The notes beneath the pieces were generated by a model. It searched no databases, was not told where the DNA came from, and saw nothing but the letters and a program-made list of their open reading frames with translations. From Bog-756 sp963703145 (GTDB lineage Bacteria; Actinomycetota; Acidimicrobiia; Acidimicrobiales; RAAP-2): a stretch of DNA of 64,000 bases. A program made the position numbers and the translations under genes. The DNA lies in NCBI GenBank assembly GCA_963703145.1, contig OY969793.1, positions 3,596,001-3,660,000 of the forward strand, written 5' to 3'. This document shows, one piece after another, positions 26,674 through 35,690 of the stretch. How positions within the stretch are numbered: position 1 is the stretch's first letter; each line of letters starts with the position of its first letter.

Positions 26674-28209
26674 ATGACAGCGGTCGACGTCGACGAGGGT
26701 GTGCCGTTCGGGACCCACCTCCAGCGGATGGCGGACCGGCTCGGCGAGCAAGTGGCGGTGATCTTCGCCGCCGAGGACGGGAGCGAGAGGAGTGTCTCGT
26801 TCCGTGAGCTCGACGAGCGCTCGACCCAGCTGGCCCACGTGTTCGCCGGGCGTGGTCTAGGCGTCGGGGATCACCTGGCCGTCTGCCTCCGCAACTCGCC
26901 CGAGCACATGATGGCGTGCTTCGCCGGCTGGAAGGTGGGAGCGGTGGTCATCCCTGTCCGCTGGGACCTCCCGGAGTGGGAGCGAGGACGGGTGTTGGCC
27001 ACCCTTGACGCACGGTTGACCGTGGACGCCGACCATGCCGACCTGTTCGACCAAAGCCTATCGGCGTCGACCGAGCGTCTCGAGGAGGCGGTGTCACCCC
27101 ACGGCTGGGGAATCTGCAGTTCAGGCTCGACGGGCACGCCCAAGGCCATCGTCATGAACGCGCCGGGTCGCTACATCCCAGGCTCGCCCTCGTCGTCGGT
27201 GGTGGAGGAGTACGGGGCGCTCGAGCGGCCCCAGCGGGTGCTGATTCCCGCACCGCTCTACCACAGCAACGGATTTACAGCCATGCGCCACGTGATGGGC
27301 GGCGATCTGGTCATCCTCTTGGAACGGTTCAACGCAGAGCGCATCCTCGACCTCATCGAGCGTCACCAGGTCACCGGCTTCACCGCCGCCAGCCCGATGC
27401 TCCAGCGGCTGGCCCAGGTGGCGGGCATCGACGAGCGCGACCTGTCGTCCCTGCAGTGGGTGCTCCAAGGTGCGGCCGTCCTCCCAGTGTGGCTGGGACA
27501 ACGCTGGTGCGAGCTGATCGGACCCGAGCACTTCTTCTTGAGCTACGGGGCCTCGGAGGGATTGGGGCTGGTCAGCTGCCGGGGCGACGGGTGGCTCGAA
27601 CATCCCGGCACGCTCGGGCGCGGCATCATGGGCACAGAGATCAAGATCCTCGACACCGACCACCGGGAATTACCCACGGGTGAGGTCGGTGGCATCTACA
27701 TGCGGACCCCGACCGGGCCGGCCGCCTCCTACGTGGGCGACAACATCCCGCCGATGCCCCGCTCCGAGGACGGCTTCGTGACCGTTGGGGACCTCGGTTG
27801 GCTCGACGACGACGGGTTCGTGTTCATGGCCGACCGTCGGTCGGACATGATCGTGACAGGTGCGGTCAACGTGTTCCCCGCCGAGGTCGAAGCGGCACTC
27901 AGCGAACACCCCGAGATTGCCGATGTCGTGGTCATCGGGCTCCGCGACCCGGAGTGGGGCCGTCGGGTGCACGCCATCGTGCAGCCGGCCGAGGATGCCG
28001 ACCGATTGAGCAGCGAGGACGTGATCGCCTTTGCCAAGGCCCGGCTGGCCTCGTACAAAGTGCCCAAGACCGTCGAGTTCATCGAGCTGATCCCCCGCAG
28101 CGAGGCTATGAAGCTGAGCCGTGCCACCTTCGTGGCCGAACGGGAGGGCCCAGAACCTGCCGCCGAGACGCCCAGCGGCGTGGTCTCCGAGGCACCAGCA
28201 CAGCCCTGA
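26674..28209 (+). CDS. AMP-forming acyl-CoA ligase with atypical C-terminal motif
   Basis: This 511-residue ANL ligase has the P-loop ICSSGSTGTPKAI, LSYGASEGLG (A5), VTVGDLGWLDDDGFVFMADR, GAVNVFPAEVEAAL and a C-terminal catalytic region LIPRSEAMKLSRATF. In that last motif the usual Gly before the catalytic Lys is replaced by Met, although the Lys is kept. The middle part is short compared with long-chain FadDs, closer to bile-acid-type ligases. ATG 26674 follows CGAAGGGGGA. It lies between the ferredoxin and a crotonase on the same strand. Substrate specificity is unknown; a bulky carboxylate is an inference from context. Confidence 0.87.
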   Translation: MTAVDVDEGVPFGTHLQRMADRLGEQVAVIFAAEDGSERSVSFRELDERSTQLAHVFAGRGLGVGDHLAVCLRNSPEHMMACFAGWKVGAVVIPVRWDLPEWERGRVLATLDARLTVDADHADLFDQSLSASTERLEEAVSPHGWGICSSGSTGTPKAIVMNAPGRYIPGSPSSSVVEEYGALERPQRVLIPAPLYHSNGFTAMRHVMGGDLVILLERFNAERILDLIERHQVTGFTAASPMLQRLAQVAGIDERDLSSLQWVLQGAAVLPVWLGQRWCELIGPEHFFLSYGASEGLGLVSCRGDGWLEHPGTLGRGIMGTEIKILDTDHRELPTGEVGGIYMRTPTGPAASYVGDNIPPMPRSEDGFVTVGDLGWLDDDGFVFMADRRSDMIVTGAVNVFPAEVEAALSEHPEIADVVVIGLRDPEWGRRVHAIVQPAEDADRLSSEDVIAFAKARLASYKVPKTVEFIELIPRSEAMKLSRATFVAEREGPEPAAETPSGVVSEAPAQP

Positions 28210-28370
28210 CGCGGTGTCGGTCAGGCTCCTGGCCCCACCCGGGCTGACGTGACGCCGGCGTGGCGTCCGGCGATCCGTGAGGTATACCGTGGCCCCGTCG
28301 CCGGGGGACCTCTGACCAGGGAGCCGCGGGTCCGACCCAAGACCATCAGCCAGAGGAGATGCAGACCACC

Positions 28371-29276
28371 ATGCCCGACTATGAGTTCCTGCAGTTCGAG
28401 TCGTTCGACGATGGCAGGATCGTCCGGATCCTCCTCGACCGCCCAGACACCAGGAATGCACAGAATCGCGGGCTACTGGTCGAGCTCGATGACGCGTTCC
28501 GCCGGGCCGAGGAGGACGACGAGGTCCGTGTGGTGATCCTCGGAGGCACCGGGCCGCTGTTCTCGTCCGGTCACGACATGGGTTCGGCCAAGGCCCAAGA
28601 AGAGCGCACCTCCCATCCGACCAGCAAGATCGACGGAGCCACCCGGGCCGGCGCCGAGGCCCGCATGCTCCAGGAGTGGCATTACTACTTCCAGAACACG
28701 TTGCGCTGGCGCAACCTCCGCAAGATCACCGTGGCCCAGGTCCAAGGGACGGTGTATGCCGCCGGCCTGATGCTGATGTGGGCGTGCGACCTCATCGTCG
28801 GGGCGGAGAACGTTCTGTTCGCCGACGTGGTCGGCACCCGGCTCGGGATGTGCGGAATCGAGTACTTCGGACACCCCTGGGAGTTCGGTCCGCGCCGGAC
28901 CAAAGAGCTCATGCTGACCGGCGACGCCATCGATGTCCACGAGGCCCATCGACTCGGCATGGTGTCCAAGATCTTCCCGACCGACCAGCTCGACGAGCAG
29001 ACGCTGGCATTCGCCCGACGCATCGCCGAACTGCCCACCATGACGGCATTGCTGATCAAGGAGTCGGTGAACCAAACCGTCGACAACATGGGCTTCTACA
29101 CCTCGCTGCAGGCGTGCTTCAATCTCCACCAGCTGAACCACGCCCACTGGGCGGAGGTCCACGAAAACCACTACCCGGTGGCTGTCCCCGAGGACGGAGT
29201 GGCCGACTGGAAGAAGCCGACGCCGATCCGACTCTCGGTGCCCGACGCTGTGGAGGGGCCCGTCCCGGCACGCTGA
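28371..29276 (+). CDS. Enoyl-CoA hydratase/isomerase (crotonase family)
   Basis: This crotonase-family protein of about 301 residues carries the oxyanion-hole strand VVILGGTGPLFSSGHDMGS and the second NH-donor region VAQVQGTVYAAGLMLMWACDL, with an extended C-terminus (NLHQLNHAHWAEVHENHYP). ATG 28371 was chosen since GAGGAG at 28353 is nearly adjacent to the alternative ATG 28359. The active-site acidic residues of a true hydratase are not evident by eye (GTRLGMCGIEYF region), so another crotonase reaction is possible. It follows the ligase by 161 bases and converges on the P450 at 29348. Confidence 0.85.
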   Translation: MPDYEFLQFESFDDGRIVRILLDRPDTRNAQNRGLLVELDDAFRRAEEDDEVRVVILGGTGPLFSSGHDMGSAKAQEERTSHPTSKIDGATRAGAEARMLQEWHYYFQNTLRWRNLRKITVAQVQGTVYAAGLMLMWACDLIVGAENVLFADVVGTRLGMCGIEYFGHPWEFGPRRTKELMLTGDAIDVHEAHRLGMVSKIFPTDQLDEQTLAFARRIAELPTMTALLIKESVNQTVDNMGFYTSLQACFNLHQLNHAHWAEVHENHYPVAVPEDGVADWKKPTPIRLSVPDAVEGPVPAR

Positions 29277-29320
29277 CCGGCTGTCCGGTCCCGGGCGTAG
29301 AGCTGCGCCTCAACGGGCCT

Positions 29321-29341
29321 GCCCACCGGTCGGGGGTGGGC
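29321..29341. terminator. Hairpin between convergent crotonase and P450 genes
   Basis: A perfect 7-bp stem GCCCACC/GGTGGGC with a 7-base loop sits between converging stops, and GC-rich flanks may extend it. No U-run is present. A bidirectional terminator is inferred. Confidence 0.4.
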
Positions 29342-29347
29342 CCGCGG

Positions 29348-30571
29348 TCAGCGGGATCGGTGGACGGGAACGCTCGAGTAGCCGGCGACATTGGACATCT
29401 GCACCCGTTGGCATCGGTCCTCGTCGACCTCGAAGCTCGGCCACCTGCGGGCCAGTTCCTCGATGGCGATGCGGCTCTCCATTCGGGCCAGGGCGGCACC
29501 CAGACAGCTGTGCACGCCGTAGCCGAAGCCGAGGGCCAGGCTGGCCGGGCGATCGATGTCGAAGTCGTCGGGCCGGTCGTAGAAGCGCTCGTCCCGGGTG
29601 GCCGACCCGGTCACCAGGATGGTCGGGTGGCCCGCGGGTACGGTGACGCCGCTGTACTCGGAGTCCCGCACCGAGTACCGGCCCTGGTACTGCGATGGCG
29701 GGAAGTACCGCAGGATCTCCTCCACGGCGGCTGACGACCGTCCCGGCTCCTCGACCACCTTGGCGTACTCGTCGGGATTGCGATGGAACAGGACGGCGGC
29801 GTTGCCCACCAGCTTGGTCACAGTCTCGGCACCGGCACCGCCGAGGAGTGAGAGGAATCCGGCGATCTCGGCGTCGTCGAGTCCGGCCATCTGGCCATCA
29901 CCTCGGTCCACCTCGACCTGGGTGAGGCGGCTGATCATGTCGTCGGCCGGGCGGCGGCGGCGCTCCTGGGCCAATTCCATGAAGTAGAGGCCGGCCTCGA
30001 ACCCGGCCTGGATCCCCTCGGGCGTCGGATCCATCTGGCCAGGCTCACGGTGCAGCGTGAGGTCCAGCCAGTGGCGGATCTGCTGGCGCTCCCCTTCGGG
30101 GACGCCAAGCATCCGGCAGATGATCTCTACCGGGAACGGCGCGCTGAAGTCCCGCACCGCGTCGAACGACTCGGCATCGTCGAACGGGGCCAGGTACGAC
30201 TGGATGACCTCTCGCACCATGGGTTCGAGCGCTCCGACCGCCCGGGGGGTGAAGACCCGGCTGACCAGGGCCCTCATGCGATCGTGCTCGGGCGGGTCCA
30301 TCATGATGATCAACCGGTAGGAGCGGATGTCCTCAGGATTGGTGTTGAGGGTGGACAGGTCGACCCCGTGGCTGCTGGAGAAGGTCTGCCAGTCCTTGTG
30401 GGCGTTGCAGACGTCGTCGTAGCGGAACAGCGCCCAGAACCCGTACTTCTCGTTGTAGAAGACCGGATTGTCGTCACGCATTCGCCGGTACAGGTCGTAG
30501 GGGTCGTTGAAGTACTCGTCGGAGAACGGGTCGAACTCGGGCACCGCCTCGCTCGATGTCACATCGGACAT
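29348..30571 (-). CDS. Cytochrome P450
   Basis: This soluble bacterial P450 of 407 residues has an I-helix segment LLGGAGAETVTKLVG (Glu-Thr pair), the ExxR helix EEILRYF, and the heme loop FGYGVHSCLGAALARME with the cysteine ligand. DPPEHDRMRALVSRVFTPR is the usual C-helix region. ATG 30571 is preceded by AAGGGGAG. It would need a ferredoxin; one is encoded at 26358. It is divergent from a pair of ACAD genes across a 307-base gap. Comparable P450-ACAD pairings oxidise steroid or terpenoid side chains; the substrate here is inferred, not shown. Confidence 0.92.
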   Translation of the reverse strand: MSDVTSSEAVPEFDPFSDEYFNDPYDLYRRMRDDNPVFYNEKYGFWALFRYDDVCNAHKDWQTFSSSHGVDLSTLNTNPEDIRSYRLIIMMDPPEHDRMRALVSRVFTPRAVGALEPMVREVIQSYLAPFDDAESFDAVRDFSAPFPVEIICRMLGVPEGERQQIRHWLDLTLHREPGQMDPTPEGIQAGFEAGLYFMELAQERRRRPADDMISRLTQVEVDRGDGQMAGLDDAEIAGFLSLLGGAGAETVTKLVGNAAVLFHRNPDEYAKVVEEPGRSSAAVEEILRYFPPSQYQGRYSVRDSEYSGVTVPAGHPTILVTGSATRDERFYDRPDDFDIDRPASLALGFGYGVHSCLGAALARMESRIAIEELARRWPSFEVDEDRCQRVQMSNVAGYSSVPVHRSR

Positions 30572-30878
30572 GCTGGAACTCCCCTTCCGGTCGGTGCGCG
30601 GTAGTACCGACGGCCTCCGATGGTACCGCCCGCTCGTCACTGGGGCCGTCACGTCGGAGCGGGTGCCCACGTGATCATGGTGCGACCTCTGCAGTACGCC
30701 ACCGGCCCCGGGGCCAGGGAGTCGCATGGGTGAATTGCACACGCGCACCGCGCGGTGGTACTCCATTGCCGGGGACGGGGCCGATGGCATCGGGCCAGCG
30801 CCGCTCCGCTCCGGCGGGGCCACCGGTCGGGCCGTGCGGTCCCCACCGGCCCTGGGGCTGACGAGGGAGGATTGCGCC
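30572..30878. other. Divergent intergenic region between P450 and ACAD pair
   Basis: This 307-base gap separates divergent genes. It is GC-rich with several short CCGG-rich inverted repeats near 30810-30860, and the plus-strand gene has GAGGGAGG before its start. I see no convincing -10/-35 pair, RNA gene or small coding frame. A shared promoter region is inferred from gene orientation only. Confidence 0.4.
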
Positions 30879-31907
30879 ATGGACCTGAGTCCCACTACCG
30901 AACAGCAGCAGCTGGTCGATGCGTTCTCCGCCCTCTACGCCAAGGAATCGTCCACCGATCGCGTGCGCGCCGCGGAGCCGGCGGGGCACGACCCCGCCCT
31001 GTGGGAGCGGCTCTGCGAGGTAGGCGCCCTCGAGATGGCGGTGCCCGAGGCGTCTGGCGGCTGGGGGGCATCGATGTCGGATCTCGGGCTGGTAGCCGAG
31101 CAGCACGGCCGGCACCTGGGGTCGGTGCCCCTGATCGAGGCCCAGGCGGCGGGCCGCCTGCTGGCACGCGTCGGGTCCGACGCCGCCCGGGAGGCATTGG
31201 TTCGGTCGATCGAGGGTGCCCACCTCGTGACGGTGGCCTTGCACCCGCCACGGCGCGGCACCCTGACGATGGTGCCGGCCGGCGCCCTGGCCGACCGCGT
31301 GCTCTTCTGCGACGGTGACCGACTGTGTGTGGCGGAGCCGGGGAGGAACCGCCACGTGGTCGGCAATCTGGGATCGATGCCGGTGGCGGACATCGGGGTC
31401 GAGTCGAATGTGGTCGAACTGGCCACCGGAGCGGGAGCCGTGGCGGCCTATGAGCAGGCCGTTGACGACTGGCTGGTCCTCATGGCGGCCGCCCTCTCAG
31501 GTATCGGCTCCCGATCCATCGAGATCGGGGTGGAGTACGTGAAGGAGCGCAAGGCCTTCGGGGTGCCAGTCGGTTCGTTCCAGTCCGTGGCCCACGGCTT
31601 GGCCGATGCGGCGACGGCGGTCGACGGGAGTGGGCTGTTGGCCCGGGAGGCGGCGTGGGCAACGACGGCGGACCCGGACCGGGCCGAGGAGCTGGCTGCC
31701 TTGGCCTTTGCGTTCGCCACCGAGTCGGCCCGGGAGGCCAGCTACCGCAGCCTCCACTACCACGGCGGCTACGGCTTCATGGTGGAGTACGACATCCAGC
31801 TGTACTTCCGCCGGGCCAAAGCCTGGCCGGCGCTGTTCGGCGAGCCCCGCGCGGCCTACGCCCGAGGGGCTGGCCGTCGCCTGGCCCGGACCGCCGTGGA
31901 GGGCTGA
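30879..31907 (+). CDS. Short acyl-CoA dehydrogenase subunit (FadE28-like alpha)
   Basis: At 342 residues this ACAD is shorter than canonical ones. Its mid-domain is reduced: no TEPxxGSD strand is seen, while the C-terminal domain keeps SIEIGVEYVKERKAFGVPVGSFQ and RSLHYHGGYGFMVEYDIQLYFRR. Such halves pair with a second ACAD to form alpha2beta2 enzymes, as FadE28/FadE29 in mycobacterial steroid side-chain oxidation. ATG 30879 follows GAGGGAGG. The partner gene starts 3 bases after its stop. Heteromer formation is inferred from size, gene order and spacing. Confidence 0.87.
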   Translation: MDLSPTTEQQQLVDAFSALYAKESSTDRVRAAEPAGHDPALWERLCEVGALEMAVPEASGGWGASMSDLGLVAEQHGRHLGSVPLIEAQAAGRLLARVGSDAAREALVRSIEGAHLVTVALHPPRRGTLTMVPAGALADRVLFCDGDRLCVAEPGRNRHVVGNLGSMPVADIGVESNVVELATGAGAVAAYEQAVDDWLVLMAAALSGIGSRSIEIGVEYVKERKAFGVPVGSFQSVAHGLADAATAVDGSGLLAREAAWATTADPDRAEELAALAFAFATESAREASYRSLHYHGGYGFMVEYDIQLYFRRAKAWPALFGEPRAAYARGAGRRLARTAVEG

Positions 31908-31910
31908 TCC

Positions 31911-33074
31911 ATGGACTTCTCACTCGGCGAGCGCAGCGAGGCCTTCCGGGCCGAAGCCCGCCAGTTCCTCGACGAGGTGTTCACCGACGAGATGCGGGCG
32001 GAGATGCATCGCACTGGGGTGCGTCACAACTGGGAGTACCACCAGGCCTTGATCGAGCGAGGGTGGCTCGCTCCGGGCTGGCCGGTGGAGTTCGGCGGGC
32101 AGGGCCGTGACCCCATGGAGATGCTGGCCTTCGCCGAGGAGTTCCAACGGGCGGGCGCGCCCACCTACGCCGTCGGCACCACCATGATGGTGGCCAACAT
32201 CATCCGCCATGTGGGCACCGAGGACCAGAAGCGTTCGATCCTGCCCCGCGCACTGGCCGGGGAGATCATCATCGTGCTCGGGTTCACCGAGCCAGAGTCG
32301 GGATCCGATGTGGCCGCGGCCCAGACCCGGGCGGTGCGTGACGGGGACGAATGGATCGTCAACGGGCAGAAGATGTTCACCACCAATGCCCAGGAGGCCG
32401 ACTACGCCTTCATGCTGACGCGCACCAACCCCGAGGTGGCCAAGCACCGCGGGCTCACCACGTTCCTGGTCCCGCTGCGCCAGCCCGGGGTGGAGATCCA
32501 GCCGGTGTACACCCTCTCGGGGGAGCGGACCAACCTGACCTTCTACTCCGACGTGCGGGTGGACGACAGCCTGCGCATCGGGGAGGTGGACGGGGGTTGG
32601 GACGTCATGACCGTCAGCCTCACCTTCGAGCGTTCGGGTGCCCATGGCGGCGAATCGATCCGGATGTTGGACGCCATGGAGCGGTGGGCGGCCGCGGCCG
32701 AGGACGCAGACGGCCGTCCCTGCCGAGACGACCCCGACGTACTGGCCCGGCTGGGACGGGCCGCCGCCGAGAACGAGGTCAGCACCCTGTTGGCCCGACG
32801 CAGCGCCTGGATCCATGATTCGGGTGGGCTCCCCGGGGTCGAGGGCTCGATGGCCAAGCTCTTCGCCTCCGAGGCGCTGACCCGGCAGTCCGCCGACTTC
32901 GTCGACCTGCTCGGATCCGACGGGGTGCGCTCCTACGGTGACCCGTCGGCGGCGGCGGACGGCGCTGCGGAGTACGCCTTCCGATTCGCACTCGGGGCGA
33001 CGACGTACGGGGGCACGAGCGAGATCCAGCGCACGATCATCGCCCAGCGCGGGCTCGGCCTCCCCCGGGCCTAG
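31911..33074 (+). CDS. Acyl-CoA dehydrogenase subunit (FadE29-like beta)
   Basis: This 387-residue ACAD has GFTEPESGSDVAAAQT, WIVNGQKMFTTNAQEADY and the C-terminal ATTYGGTSEIQRTIIAQRGLGLPR that contributes to FAD binding. It starts 3 bases after the shorter ACAD gene, and the two complement each other (HGGYG-type segment in the first, GGTSE-type in the second), which fits the alpha2beta2 architecture of steroid side-chain dehydrogenases. It converges on an LLM oxidoreductase 9 bases beyond its stop. The electron acceptor would be ETF. The exact substrate is unknown. Confidence 0.9.
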   Translation: MDFSLGERSEAFRAEARQFLDEVFTDEMRAEMHRTGVRHNWEYHQALIERGWLAPGWPVEFGGQGRDPMEMLAFAEEFQRAGAPTYAVGTTMMVANIIRHVGTEDQKRSILPRALAGEIIIVLGFTEPESGSDVAAAQTRAVRDGDEWIVNGQKMFTTNAQEADYAFMLTRTNPEVAKHRGLTTFLVPLRQPGVEIQPVYTLSGERTNLTFYSDVRVDDSLRIGEVDGGWDVMTVSLTFERSGAHGGESIRMLDAMERWAAAAEDADGRPCRDDPDVLARLGRAAAENEVSTLLARRSAWIHDSGGLPGVEGSMAKLFASEALTRQSADFVDLLGSDGVRSYGDPSAAADGAAEYAFRFALGATTYGGTSEIQRTIIAQRGLGLPRA

Positions 33075-33083
33075 CGGTCCCGA

Positions 33084-33953
33084 TCAGTCTCCGGCCCGAG
33101 CACCCTCCTGGGGTAGCTCGTCCACCAACGCCACCATGGCCTGCAGCTGCTCGAGATAGTGGGCCAGGGAGTGGTGGACGAAGTTCAGCTGGAGGCCGGT
33201 GGCCCCGGCCGCCATCAGCCGTCCGACGGTGACCCGGGTCCCCTCGGGGTCGCCCACCGGGTCGGCCGGCCTGCCGTTCTGCAGCAGGATCTCGAGCGGA
33301 CGCGACCGTGCCGCCCAGGCCGGCGTGTCCTTCGCAGTGGCCACCATGGTGGCGATGTCGGTGGCGCGGATCCCGAACGGCACCCAACCGTTGCCGAGCT
33401 CGACGGCGCGGCGCAGCGACCTCGCCGTCCGTCCCCCGATCCACAGTGGCACCTCGGGCTGGGTGGCGCACGGATCGAGGACCACGTCGGAAAACCGGTA
33501 GTAGGGGCCGTCGTAGACGGGCCGTTCGGTCGACAGCGACGCCCGCAGCGCGGCGATGGCATCGTCGGCACGCGCTCCCCGGTCGGTGAAGGGCGCCCCC
33601 AGGAGCTCGAACTCCTCGGCCAGCGAGCCCACCCCGAGACCGAGGATCAGCCGCCCGCCCGACACCCGGTCGAGGGTCCCGTACCGCTTGGCGATCTCGA
33701 GCGGATGGTGGTACCCCAACACGAGGACGTTGGTGGCGAGCCGGATGGATTCGGTGACGGCGGCCAGGTAACCGAACGTGGCGAGCGGGTCCCAGTACCT
33801 GCTCCCGCGCACCGCGGCCACGTCGACGGGGACGACCACGTGCTCACTGCAGGTCAGGTAGTCGAACCCCAACCGGTCGGCGGCACGGGCGATGGTGGCG
33901 ACGTCGTCGACGGTCCCGTCCTGCTCCCACGCAGCGTGGGCGTGGGGAAGCAT
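33084..33953 (-). CDS. LLM-class F420-dependent oxidoreductase
   Basis: This luciferase-like TIM-barrel flavin/F420 oxidoreductase has ADRLGFDYLTCSEHVVVP, TNVLVLGYHHPLEIAKRYGTLD, LGLGVGSLAEEFELLG and VPLWIGGRTARSLRRA. The first beta strand expected for the family (LGITTPVLT) is encoded in frame upstream of ATG 33953 at 33954-33980, but between it and an in-frame TAG there is no ATG, GTG or TTG. The true start may be CTG 33986 or CTG 33980, or the protein may lack that strand. With ATG 33953 the protein is 289 residues. It converges on the ACAD pair. The substrate is unknown. Confidence 0.83.
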   Translation of the reverse strand: MLPHAHAAWEQDGTVDDVATIARAADRLGFDYLTCSEHVVVPVDVAAVRGSRYWDPLATFGYLAAVTESIRLATNVLVLGYHHPLEIAKRYGTLDRVSGGRLILGLGVGSLAEEFELLGAPFTDRGARADDAIAALRASLSTERPVYDGPYYRFSDVVLDPCATQPEVPLWIGGRTARSLRRAVELGNGWVPFGIRATDIATMVATAKDTPAWAARSRPLEILLQNGRPADPVGDPEGTRVTVGRLMAAGATGLQLNFVHHSLAHYLEQLQAMVALVDELPQEGARAGD

Positions 33954-34100
33954 GGTGAGTACCGGAGTGGTGATGCCCAGGCGCAGGGCCCTCGTGTTGA
34001 CCGGTGACGTGATCGGCGCAAGCTATCACCGGCGACCCGACGACGGCCGGGAGGGTCGGTTCCGGGGCTGGCGCCCCCGGCCGGTAGAGTTTCCATCCCG

Positions 34101-35651
34101 ATGAGGCTCCGCCCCACCTACCGGCCACCGTCCGCCACGCGTTACCGACAGCCCGGTGGGCCCTGGGACGTCCCGAGCGTGGACGCCGTGCTCACCGCCC
34201 GACCGGTGGTCGCCGGCCCGGCCGTGGTCGACGGCTCGCACCGCATCGATGCCGACCGCCTCGAGTCCATGGTGGCCGGCTTGGCCGGCAGCCTGGGTCG
34301 TCACGGGGTCCGGCGGGGGGATGTGGTGGCCTGGCAGCTGCCCAACTGGTGGGAGGCCGTCGTGCTCTACCGGGCCTGCTGGCGGAGCGGTGCCGTGGCC
34401 GCTCCGCTCCATCATCAGGTGGGCGCGTCCGAGGTCGATGCCATGGTGGACGTGCTCGCGCCCAAAGTGATGTTCGCCTCACCTGCGCTCCCCCTGTCGG
34501 CGCGGCCCGGCGCGGTCCCGGTACGGGACGACAGTGCGACGTTCGAGGACCTGTTTGCGGGCCCACCGCTCGCCTCCAGCCCCAACCGCCCCTCCGACCT
34601 CGCCGCCGTGATCTTCACCTCGGGGTCGACCGGGAAGCCCAAGGGGGTGCTCCACACGCACCGCGGCCTGGCCTACAAGGCGCTCTCGATGACCGGCGTG
34701 CACGGGCTGTCGGGTGGCGATGCCGTGCTCATGCCGGCACCCCTTGCCCACATCTCGGGACTGCTCAACGCCGTGCTCGTCCCCGGGGCGGCGGGGATGC
34801 GTGCCGTCTTGATGGAGCGGTGGGACGTCGAAGAGGGCCTCCGGCTCATCGAGGTGGAGCAGATCAGCTTCATGATCGGACCGCCGTCGCTGTTCACCGC
34901 CATCCTGGAGGCGCCGGGATTCGACGCCACCAAGGTGGCGAGCCTCCGGGTGGTGTCCAGCGGGATGATGGGCGTACGTCCCGAGTTCATCGAGGAGGCC
35001 CGGCTGGGCCTCGGGGCCATCGTGAAGCGAAGCTACGGATCGTCGGAGGCCCCGACCGTGTCGACCTGCACGAACGATGACCCCCCCGAGCGGTGCCGCG
35101 ATACCGACGGGCGAGCCGTGGGCGCAACGGAGATCCGCATCGTCGATCCGGTGACGTTCCGGCGACGACGGCCCGGGCGCGAGGGTGAGGTGTGGGTCCG
35201 CGGCCCCGAGCTCTTCGCCGGCTATGCCGACCCAGACGAGACGCGCGCTGCGCTGCATCGGGGGTGGTTCCGCACCGGCGACCTCGGTGTGCTCGACGAG
35301 GGGGGATGGCTGCAGATCACCGGGAGGCTGAAGGACCTCATCATCCGTGGCGGCGAGAACATCTCCGCGGCCGAAGTCGAACTGGCCCTGGAGGCCCACC
35401 CCGATATCACCCGGGCCGTGGTGGTGGGCTGCCCCGATGCCCGGCTGGGCGAGCGGGTGGCTGCCTTCGTGGTGGCCGACCGGCCGGTCGATGTGGGTGA
35501 GTGCCGGCGGTGGTTCGGGGAGTACGGCGTGGCTCGCTTCAAAACTCCCGAGGTGGTCGTCCAACTCGTGGACCTGCCATTGCTACCGGCGGGCAAGCCC
35601 GACCGGGCCGCCTTGAAGGCGCGCGCCGTGGCATTGTCGGTGCCGGCATGA
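34101..35651 (+). CDS. AMP-forming acyl-CoA ligase (paralogue of 38612-40171)
   Basis: This 516-residue ANL ligase has IFTSGSTGKPKGVLHTHRGL, RSYGSSEAPT, GWFRTGDLGVLDEGGWLQ, DLIIRGGENISAAEVE and the catalytic region LPLLPAGKPDRAALK. It shares unusual stretches with the ligase at 38612-40171, including VLMPAPLAHISGLL and a RYR-x-GG-x-WD-x-P-x-VDA N-terminus, so the two are paralogues. TAGAGT lies 10 bases before ATG 34101 with no clear ribosome site, suggesting a very short leader. An ACAD gene follows on the same strand after 39 bases. It probably activates the substrate of the adjacent ACADs; inference from context. Confidence 0.9.
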   Translation: MRLRPTYRPPSATRYRQPGGPWDVPSVDAVLTARPVVAGPAVVDGSHRIDADRLESMVAGLAGSLGRHGVRRGDVVAWQLPNWWEAVVLYRACWRSGAVAAPLHHQVGASEVDAMVDVLAPKVMFASPALPLSARPGAVPVRDDSATFEDLFAGPPLASSPNRPSDLAAVIFTSGSTGKPKGVLHTHRGLAYKALSMTGVHGLSGGDAVLMPAPLAHISGLLNAVLVPGAAGMRAVLMERWDVEEGLRLIEVEQISFMIGPPSLFTAILEAPGFDATKVASLRVVSSGMMGVRPEFIEEARLGLGAIVKRSYGSSEAPTVSTCTNDDPPERCRDTDGRAVGATEIRIVDPVTFRRRRPGREGEVWVRGPELFAGYADPDETRAALHRGWFRTGDLGVLDEGGWLQITGRLKDLIIRGGENISAAEVELALEAHPDITRAVVVGCPDARLGERVAAFVVADRPVDVGECRRWFGEYGVARFKTPEVVVQLVDLPLLPAGKPDRAALKARAVALSVPA

Positions 35652-35690
35652 CCGGTCGGTCGGGACCGAGACGATGGGGGAGGTCGTAGC

